Origin: a virus
Virus record (IMG/VR): IMGVR_UViG_3300044638_003749
Span: 1-20,760 of that record
DNA: 20,760 nt
Reading direction: 5' to 3' (one strand)
The notes below the pieces were generated by a model that was given only the letters and a program-made list of their open reading frames with translations, was not told the origin of the DNA and made no database searches. The translations under genes and the position numbers were made by a program. Positions 16,001 through 20,760 of this stretch are shown in pieces. The stretch's first letter is position 1, and each line of letters starts with the position of its first letter.

Positions 16001-17397
16001 TTGTTGGTAAAATAGAAAACAATGAAGATAGAGGTCAAACATCCAACGGATCTACAGTCATGTACGTAGTCAGCGGAAGCACTCCTGATAAAGACATAAA
16101 GGTAACTGGTGGCTCTGGAGGTATTTCATTTATGCTAAACCCAACAACAAATGTTGGCTACTACTTTGAAATTTCAGCACTAGGTTTAGGAAATTTATCT
16201 AAAGATGAAAGAGAAAGCGTTAGTAATGTTTTCTTTTATAAGATTAAGTCAGAAAATGGAAAAGCCATTCCAGTAAAACTTTGGGAAGGCTTAGGAGAAA
16301 TCACTGTAGATGATGGTAAGTATACTGGCAAGGCAAGATTGTTTGCAGAAGAAAACCCAACAGTGTATGATCTTGCAGCGGAGTATGAGGAAATTGGAAA
16401 AGTTAGAAGATTCTATTTATATTTAAATGGAAAACTAATTAAAACTGTGGATGATCTAGATCCTCTTCCAGTATATTCTAATGTAGCATTATTTGCAAGA
16501 GGGTCTTCAAGAGTGATGTTCGAAAATGTGTATGCACTTTGTAATAATTATTCACAGAACACGACCTTTTCTCTTGGTGCCCCAGTAAACTCTGTCTTTG
16601 GAGACTCAGACATAAGTGCTCATGAATCATTTAGAAAGTATGCACTTAGTGGGTTAATTCAAGACACATATTTATCTGGCATAGGAACTTCTGAAGCACC
16701 AAAATATAATATATATTTTGAAGAATTTGGAAGTATTATGAGAGAATGTGCAACATTTAACTTTAAGTATGACAAGGCTTTTCCAGCATTAACTGCAAAA
16801 ATATCTCCAACATTTACTGATATGAAAGGCTATGTTGTTTCAGGATTTAGAGCGGGATCCTACGGCGCAGAGTTCATAATCTTTAACGCAACAGACAGAG
16901 CACTAATTCTTGATTCTGATTCTGGAAACCATTTAAAGGTTCAGGGAATAACATTTACCCAGCAATCAGATAACAGATTAAGCGTTGATGATTATTTTGA
17001 TAAAAATTCAATTACATCTAATCCAAAGTTTGTTGCAGATAAACTAATATCAAATCCTTACAAGTTTAAACAAGACTATCAAGACATAAAACTAAGTCGC
17101 ATGACTTACGGCAAAAAAGATTTCTCATTAACCACTCCCTACATTCAGTCTTATGATGAAGCAAATAGTCTTATGAAATGGCTTATTGAAAAAATAGCAA
17201 AGCCAAGAAGATCTGTCGGCGTTAAAATATTTGCCATTCCCACTATTCAACTAGGTGACATTGTTACTCTTGACTACGAAGAAAATGACATCAATATGGT
17301 TTCATCTCCACTAAGCAGGTTCGTGGTATATAATATAGACTATACAAAAAATGTAGAGGGACCAGATATGACAGTATTTTTAAGTGAGGTAGTGTAA
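13009..17397 (+). CDS. Large minor tail protein: baseplate hub with embedded lectin-like domain
   Basis: 1,462 residues. ATG 13009 overlaps the previous stop (TAATG), with GGAAGAGG just upstream; an earlier in-frame TTG at 12976 is rejected for lack of a ribosome site. Residues about 1-440 are beta-rich with many aromatics. Residues about 445-640 and the C-terminus (about 1365-1462, with IPTIQLGDIVTLDY and RFVVYNIDY) resemble hub proteins of the gp27/tail-associated type that cap the tail. Between them, residues about 950-1177 look like a concanavalin/laminin-G-like beta-sandwich: alternating strands ending in RRFYLYLNGKLIKTVDD, NVALFARGSSRVMFENVYAL. That would suit surface glycan binding. 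The frame is continuous, so the lectin-like part seems inserted into the hub. Hub call moderately sure; lectin call from pattern only. Confidence 0.75.
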   Translation: MFEDKDLQNFLETSPTIRNKSTIIAEWNMNIPTNIKQIGNYRYRPTQSSSVYASLPNSFDVSDTGNFYTGATDADVLVDGTFDNNNIPTTLLTKKEKLQTLYSLEDCFGQFRPRSGINKAIFFEGGKLHHPNLVMADRPRYYMPDKNDKFKYWTSYRGEGTYKYTYNDNTVSYGPSQIFTDKNGKQKLGTVETWSEYGIASKSTGSQYAIEDAVPFVVYKEKIPTNRVVVKMQTHTGTENLGPFSSSTGSYADPFYGELNQKTPSKWKIQFLKDNNWENVMSFDPSITRKDGSPIIKSDGYVEIAYGLIIPEEWRASFVLAETYTTDALLPEQSVIGYAYLIKPNSTDLGVYHIWNGEEYILLTPKYGWYIQDETVDRLTNFVTNATSPDVFVRTLDKKKQFREFEYISGIRIVVETMNKKDSTFDLIEISPRLTLNVSDKTLDYSINKSASDLGLSGLPVGQLIASNGSINLFDHDQAFNTNNTNSIIAKYISRHVQFKFYEVILDVAGWDYWVPIKTLYSDSFPKQDLMTKRVSINLRDLYWYLESVTAPEILMTEVSLSSAVSLLLDHIGFSNYTFKRVANETEIVIPYFFVSPENSVAQVLQDLAVSTQTAMFFDEYNNFVMMSKNYIMPTAKERPTNFALSGTKDFVESREIKNKTNKPKLANVISVSTQENAVYNDGSINYSTRYIERSIGTIREASLLDNERYYIYKPALLWEVAPSQNTKSINNQVGTQSAYVLSAIPLNSNLSEAVPEVKNNVVINNTFSLGEAVYSITRYNGYFYSQGEIIKYDAVQYNVPGFGNVWITSVEDYQHYFAKLPFNSKIYPTGLVRIYSEPKYFEQDGVVKLQNGAVAKHGRGQFGTKVVAHNAGVADYWKSDDNVRGCYMSSEYLFGKDLTAPTTTVASAGKLTLSGVSSDALSKTSSRNGIIKNFMSTSFIGEVSTTTAVQTGTLQASALCLTGPNFTTKEKPRDFISYVYKSLEANKYKHFGTRMRIVGKIENNEDRGQTSNGSTVMYVVSGSTPDKDIKVTGGSGGISFMLNPTTNVGYYFEISALGLGNLSKDERESVSNVFFYKIKSENGKAIPVKLWEGLGEITVDDGKYTGKARLFAEENPTVYDLAAEYEEIGKVRRFYLYLNGKLIKTVDDLDPLPVYSNVALFARGSSRVMFENVYALCNNYSQNTTFSLGAPVNSVFGDSDISAHESFRKYALSGLIQDTYLSGIGTSEAPKYNIYFEEFGSIMRECATFNFKYDKAFPALTAKISPTFTDMKGYVVSGFRAGSYGAEFIIFNATDRALILDSDSGNHLKVQGITFTQQSDNRLSVDDYFDKNSITSNPKFVADKLISNPYKFKQDYQDIKLSRMTYGKKDFSLTTPYIQSYDEANSLMKWLIEKIAKPRRSVGVKIFAIPTIQLGDIVTLDYEENDINMVSSPLSRFVVYNIDYTKNVEGPDMTVFLSEVV

Positions 17398-17957
17398 TGA
17401 CAACAAGTGCAGTTGCAAACCTTCCAGATCCAACCCCGTCATCGACTAGCAATGCCGTAAAAATTGCAACCCCAGATTTAATATTGAAATCATTTGAGCC
17501 AATTACTTCGCAAATAATGACTGACCTTATATTTGAAGACATTGGTGGTCAAGAACTTGCAACAATATCCAGGCACGACTTAGTAAATGGACAAAAGGTA
17601 ATCTATAATCCTATAAAAAATCTAACAGAACTATACTTGCAGTATAACCCAAACAATATTTTAAGGTTACAGTCATCAGACTCATTCTTTAAATCTTTAT
17701 CTATTTCAATTCTAGATCGTCTTCCAGTGTGTGGAAATGGATATGACATAATTCCAGTAGAGATATCTCCAGGAGTTGTAAATCCAGACAAGACTAAATG
17801 GACAAAAGTTCCAAACTGTAAGTCAATCTATGTTGACCCAATTAGCGGGGACCTAATAATAAATCTTATTAATGTAAAAGAAGGCGAACAAGCCGAAGTA
17901 CAAATACTAACAAGTGGAAATACTTTTGGTGATACAATGTATACTGGAGGAAATTAA
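17397..17957 (+). CDS. Minor tail protein of unknown function
   Basis: 186 residues, starting in an ATGA overlap with the hub gene's stop and ending in a TAATG overlap with the next gene, so it is translated as part of a coupled block. The N-terminal 30 residues are Ser/Thr/Pro-rich (NLPDPTPSSTSNAVKI), like a flexible linker. The rest alternates predicted strands and turns (KVIYNPIKNLTELYLQYNP, LSISILDRLP, SIYVDPISGDLIINLINV). I see no catalytic motif, signal peptide or membrane segment. Its place between hub and fibre-like genes points to a tail-tip structural part. No family recognised. Confidence 0.7.
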   Translation: MTTSAVANLPDPTPSSTSNAVKIATPDLILKSFEPITSQIMTDLIFEDIGGQELATISRHDLVNGQKVIYNPIKNLTELYLQYNPNNILRLQSSDSFFKSLSISILDRLPVCGNGYDIIPVEISPGVVNPDKTKWTKVPNCKSIYVDPISGDLIINLINVKEGEQAEVQILTSGNTFGDTMYTGGN

Positions 17958-19336
17958 TGATAACTAATACAGGTAAAAACATTCTTGCCAAGTACCTTGT
18001 GGGGCAGGTACCAGCATACGCCTCTCATATTGCAGTAGGTTGTGGCACAAAGCCCCTACTTGCCGATGCCGCATCAGTTGACTATTCAAACAAGCAGTCA
18101 CTTGATTTTGAGATGTTTCGTGTTCCAATTATTTCAAGAGGCTTTGTAGATGAGGCTGGTGTTTCAAAGGTTGTACTAACAGCAGAACTTCCAACACAAG
18201 ACAGATATGAAATAACTGAGGTTGGTTTATTCTCTGGTGGATCAAACCCTAGTGCAGGACCTACAGACAGCAAGCACATATATTCTTTTTCTGATGAAGA
18301 AAACTGGAAGTATTCTTCTCAAGGAAGTAAGATACCAGCAATCGATGAACCATTGGATGATCGTGTTATCAACATAACTAATGCATCAGCCTCTGGAACT
18401 ACCATAACATACACAACAGATGCCTCACACGGTCTTCCTGTAGGAACTGAAATATCTATTTATGGAGTATCTCCAGTAGCATTTAACCTATCAAAGGTAA
18501 AGATTGCAACCGTTCCAACTTCAACAACTTTTACCATTGTTTCTTCAACTGCGATTGTGGCAACTTTTACTTCAGCAGGATACTTAATTAACGATGTTGA
18601 TACAAACACTATTAGTCAAGTTTACCCAGTCTTTAAAACAAATGCAGATAACAAAATTTTTACCAACTCAGATAGAGTTGACAGATATGAGAGATGCAGA
18701 TTTTCAAATAGGATAATTGCAATATCTGGAAACAATTCTAAAATATCTGTAGGTGCTGGTGGACGTCTAGATGCAATAAACTTAAGCCCAAATACACCAT
18801 CAAACTTTATACAGTTGAGTGGTATAAAAATTGATCTTGACAAAAACTCTCCTACAGATGAGTTAAGGCTTGCATTTTCTGTTGTAAATAAAATTGGTAA
18901 GGTTGGAACTAGCGTAGTCTTGCAGCCAGAATCAGTTAGGATTATTGTTGAATTCTCATCTACTGGAACTTTTAAAAGTGGTAAGTGGGCAATCTTTGAG
19001 GCAGTTGTTAATAGCACAGACAATAATTTTTCAACCAATAGGTATTTTGTTATAAAGAAACAAATTCAAGAATTACAAAAAAGTGCAGACTTCTCGTGGG
19101 CAGAAATAAATACTGTAAGAATATATGCTTCTGTAATAAAAAGCGGAAGCGCAGAACCAACAGAAGACTTCTATGTTTGCCTAGATGGTTTTAGACTTGA
19201 AAATGTTACATCGACAAATTCTATTTACGGTTTAACTGGATACACAGTTATGAAAACCCCAGAAGCAAAACCAATTATTAAATCTGCAAACACAACAAAC
19301 TACATTGAGTTTAGATTTGGTTTGGATGTGTTATAG
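17957..19336 (+). CDS. Minor tail / tail-fibre-like protein with beta-sandwich domains
   Basis: 459 residues; the ATG overlaps the previous stop. The N-terminus (ITNTGKNILAKYLVGQVPAY, then HIAVGCG...) has the look of fibre-attachment domains, where a short helix leads into a strand bearing the A-V-G motif, and residues 80-92 (DRYEITEVGLFSG) continue it. Residues about 136-212 resemble the small beta-domain (TTDASHGLPVGTEISIYGV...TTFTI) often seen as a linker in phage tail proteins. Residues about 225-459 form a strand-rich C-terminal part with EDFYVCLDGFRLENV near its end, as in jelly-roll carbohydrate-binding modules. Likely an exposed tail-tip or receptor-facing protein. The domain names are pattern-based. 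Confidence 0.72.
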   Translation: MITNTGKNILAKYLVGQVPAYASHIAVGCGTKPLLADAASVDYSNKQSLDFEMFRVPIISRGFVDEAGVSKVVLTAELPTQDRYEITEVGLFSGGSNPSAGPTDSKHIYSFSDEENWKYSSQGSKIPAIDEPLDDRVINITNASASGTTITYTTDASHGLPVGTEISIYGVSPVAFNLSKVKIATVPTSTTFTIVSSTAIVATFTSAGYLINDVDTNTISQVYPVFKTNADNKIFTNSDRVDRYERCRFSNRIIAISGNNSKISVGAGGRLDAINLSPNTPSNFIQLSGIKIDLDKNSPTDELRLAFSVVNKIGKVGTSVVLQPESVRIIVEFSSTGTFKSGKWAIFEAVVNSTDNNFSTNRYFVIKKQIQELQKSADFSWAEINTVRIYASVIKSGSAEPTEDFYVCLDGFRLENVTSTNSIYGLTGYTVMKTPEAKPIIKSANTTNYIEFRFGLDVL

Positions 19337-19788
19337 TGGCAGATGAAGGAATTAAGAATGTTGTAGTTAAAAAAGAATCTTTAGGAAAGGTCTCTTCAGA
19401 AAATGGGAGAGTTATAAGATTTAGGATAGTTGCAGAAGACAAGAATAGAAAGTCCGCCTGGTCACAAATATTTATGGTAAATGGAGAGTTAGTCCAGGTT
19501 TTGCCAGGAGACATATCTGTAGTTGGAAATACAATTTTAGTAAATTGGTCTAATGGGGCTAACCCTTCAGAGCAGATTAAGTATGATATTTTTGCTCAAT
19601 ATGGAACAGCAGACCCAGTTCATGTTGGGACTACAACTGGAACTAGTTTTTCATTTTTAAAAACTGGAACCCCTGCAACAGTAAAAGTTTTGGTTCAATT
19701 AGCAGCAATAAAACCAGTAGTCAGCACATCTATTAAAATCTTTGATTCTGGAGTCAGATCCGCAATCACAGGTCTGCGTCTGGTATAA
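19336..19788 (+). CDS. Small minor tail protein, fibronectin type III-like
   Basis: 150 residues. It starts at GTG 19336 overlapping the previous TAG stop (TAGTG), so translation is coupled. After a short Lys-rich start the sequence reads like one or two fibronectin-III/Ig-like beta-sandwiches: RVIRFRIVAEDKNRKSAWS, then GNTILVNWSNG, IKYDIFAQYG, HVGTTTGTSFSFL, ATVKVLVQLAA. Such domains are common in phage tails and are thought to mediate weak surface contacts. Its TAA stop (19786-19788) lies inside the -10 box of the next gene's promoter, so the two genes are packed edge to edge yet the second can be transcribed alone. Confidence 0.72.
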   Translation: MADEGIKNVVVKKESLGKVSSENGRVIRFRIVAEDKNRKSAWSQIFMVNGELVQVLPGDISVVGNTILVNWSNGANPSEQIKYDIFAQYGTADPVHVGTTTGTSFSFLKTGTPATVKVLVQLAAIKPVVSTSIKIFDSGVRSAITGLRLV

Positions 19789-19789
19789 T
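19771..19789 (+). promoter_or_regulatory. Extended -10 promoter for the small fibre gene (leaderless)
   Basis: TGG-TATAAT (19781-19789) is a perfect extended -10 element overlapping the stop codon of the upstream gene. The ATG begins at 19796, seven bases after the -10 box, with no Shine-Dalgarno sequence, the same geometry as at 291-308. GGTCTGCG (19771-19778) upstream resembles GGCCTGCG before the short chaperone gene. No -35 box is evident. Confidence 0.68.
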
Positions 19790-19795
19790 TGTATT

Positions 19796-20242
19796 ATGGC
19801 AATATTACCAGTACCAGAGCGTGGACAACCTCTAGACGTAACATATATCTATCAGATTGTTAAGGCTATTAATGATTTATCTTCTCAGGTCTCTACCTCA
19901 ACAGGCAAATACGTATCTATAGATGTCCCAAATAAAACACAACCAGAAAGTGTAAAGATATCAGAAGCCAGAATAATTGGTGGATACAAGCAGGTAACAA
20001 CAAGCACAACAAAGACTGCAGGTTCTACTGAGCCTTTCTTTTATGAATTTGGAACAGACTTTAAGTTTGCACCAGTTGTTACAGCAACTCCAATTAACGT
20101 AGGAAATACTGATGCTGGAAAAGATGTTTCTGTAACTATTACTAGTATATCAACTTCCAGATTAGATGGCACTGTTAAATTTAATGTTGGTGGAGACACA
20201 ACCATCGGGATTAATCTTATAATTGTTGGAATACCAAACTAA
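19796..20242 (+). CDS. Small fibre-like minor tail protein
   Basis: 148 residues. The start is set at ATG 19796; an upstream in-frame TTG (19742) lies before the promoter and is rejected. The N-terminus (PVPERGQPLDVTYIYQIVKAINDLSSQV) holds a short amphipathic helix that could trimerise. Residues about 70-148 are a compact beta-domain (FFYEFGTDFKFAPVVTATPI, then VSVTITSI, LDGTVKFNVGG, GINLIIVGI), similar to small C-terminal fibre or H-type-lectin-like domains in phage tail proteins. Probable tip or receptor-binding part. It appears to have its own promoter and a leaderless start, while the preceding tail-tip genes are coupled by overlaps. Receptor role is inference. Confidence 0.7.
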   Translation: MAILPVPERGQPLDVTYIYQIVKAINDLSSQVSTSTGKYVSIDVPNKTQPESVKISEARIIGGYKQVTTSTTKTAGSTEPFFYEFGTDFKFAPVVTATPINVGNTDAGKDVSVTITSISTSRLDGTVKFNVGGDTTIGINLIIVGIPN

Positions 20243-20433
20243 TGATGTCTTGCAAGAAATGCAAGGGAAGAATGTTTGTAGATAGACAATATACAGAGAT
20301 CAACCACCTAGAAGTATATTGCATGAAATGCGGTACAAGATTTTTTTTCCATCCGCCTAGCCACACTTTGGAGGGACAATGGTTACTAAAAAGGGAACTA
20401 TTGAGAGCGAAAAATACAATGAGTCACCTGTAA
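20242..20433 (+). CDS. Small zinc-ribbon protein
   Basis: 63 residues with two knuckles, C4-x2-C7 and C27-x2-C30 (19 residues apart), the layout of a zinc ribbon. After it comes an aromatic/His stretch (RFFFHPPSH) and a basic helix ending ELLRAKNTMSHL. It is probably a nucleic-acid or protein-binding accessory protein rather than a virion part. The first ATG overlaps the stop of the fibre gene (TAATG); a second ATG follows directly at 20245 and either could be used, as no Shine-Dalgarno sequence is visible. The last 55 bases overlap the next gene in another frame. Function unknown. Confidence 0.72.
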   Translation: MMSCKKCKGRMFVDRQYTEINHLEVYCMKCGTRFFFHPPSHTLEGQWLLKRELLRAKNTMSHL

Positions 20434-20760
20434 TACCAGGTAACAAAAAGGTTTGGTTTCTTAACGGAGACCTTGTAAGAATCCATCATTTAAATAAGTC
20501 TAATGGGATAATGTCTGTTTATAACATTACTAAAGATCAAATCGAAAGTTGTTTAATTAGTGACTTTAAAAATAAAAGAGAACGAGCATACACCGTAGGA
20601 CAGACTGCTGATTTAGTTAATCGTCATAAAAAATATCTTCCAGACTTAATGAAGCGAGGAGTTATCCCATTTCCAACGGGATCTCAAAAAGGTGGAGCCA
20701 GAGGGTTCCAAGTAAGATCATATTATTCAGAATCGCAGGTAAGAGCAATACGTGATATAC
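20379..20760 (+). CDS. Helix-turn-helix DNA-binding protein, N-terminal part
   Basis: 127 codons are visible and the frame is open at the window edge. ATG 20379 follows GGAGGG (20370-20375) at close spacing, a good ribosome site placed inside the zinc-ribbon gene. Residues 22-62 are strand-rich (KKVWFLNGDLVRIHHLNKSN), and residues about 69-99 (RAYTVGQTADLVNRHKKYL...GVIPFP) look like a MerR/excisionase-type helix-turn-helix with a following wing (GFQVRSYYSESQ). It is likely a DNA-binding regulator marking the switch from tail genes to the next module. The C-terminal part is missing, so any effector domain is unknown. Confidence 0.72.
   Translation, partial: MVTKKGTIESEKYNESPVIPGNKKVWFLNGDLVRIHHLNKSNGIMSVYNITKDQIESCLISDFKNKRERAYTVGQTADLVNRHKKYLPDLMKRGVIPFPTGSQKGGARGFQVRSYYSESQVRAIRDI

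Noticed and set aside
18622-19038. 138-codon open frame on the - strand
   Set aside because: Fully antisense to a well-supported tail gene, with no ribosome site or promoter and no recognisable protein features.
19742-19795. TTG start at 19742 for the small fibre gene
   Set aside because: The extra 18 residues only translate the end of the upstream gene and the promoter; ATG 19796 has the cassette seen at 306.

Overview
The window is a stretch of the late, tail-structure region of a long-tailed double-stranded DNA phage (siphovirus type, Caudoviricetes). Every supported gene is on the + strand. The order is the standard one: end of the major tail tube gene, two tail assembly chaperones, a very large tape measure gene, a run of tightly coupled tail-tip and minor tail genes, fibre-like proteins, a zinc-ribbon protein, and a truncated helix-turn-helix protein. 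The layout, the chaperone and hub sequences, the extended -10 promoters and two apparently leaderless genes suggest a phage of an actinobacterium. The DNA is A+T-rich (G+C in the high thirties by eye), which is low for cultured actinophages and would fit a low-GC, perhaps aquatic, host. That host assignment is inference. No tRNA, integrase, insertion sequence or CRISPR array was seen.

Layout. 2-241: C-terminus of the major tail protein. 258-291: intrinsic terminator, followed at once by an extended -10 promoter. 306-986 and 1042-1368: two paralogous tail assembly chaperones, one long (G+T-like) and one short (G-like). 1387-12387: a 3,666-residue tape measure protein that fills about half the window. 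12374-19788: five minor tail or tail-tip genes joined by overlapping stop/start codons. 19796-20242: a small fibre-like protein with its own promoter. 20242-20433 and 20379 to the window end: zinc-ribbon and HTH proteins. No gene-free stretch exceeds about 65 bases.

The genes build a tail. The chaperones hold the tape measure protein, tube subunits polymerise around it, and the hub, lectin-like and fibre proteins form the tip that meets the host.

Four points stand out. (1) The chaperone G/GT pair, normally made by programmed frameshifting, seems to be made here from two duplicated genes with different promoter and translation arrangements. (2) Two genes about 19.5 kb apart have near-identical promoter-start cassettes that predict leaderless mRNAs. 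(3) The tape measure protein carries a kinase-like and an ADP-ribosyltransferase-like segment. (4) A D-T-V-P-A-M-L-T-P-G-E motif occurs three times in it and brackets the blocks containing those segments.
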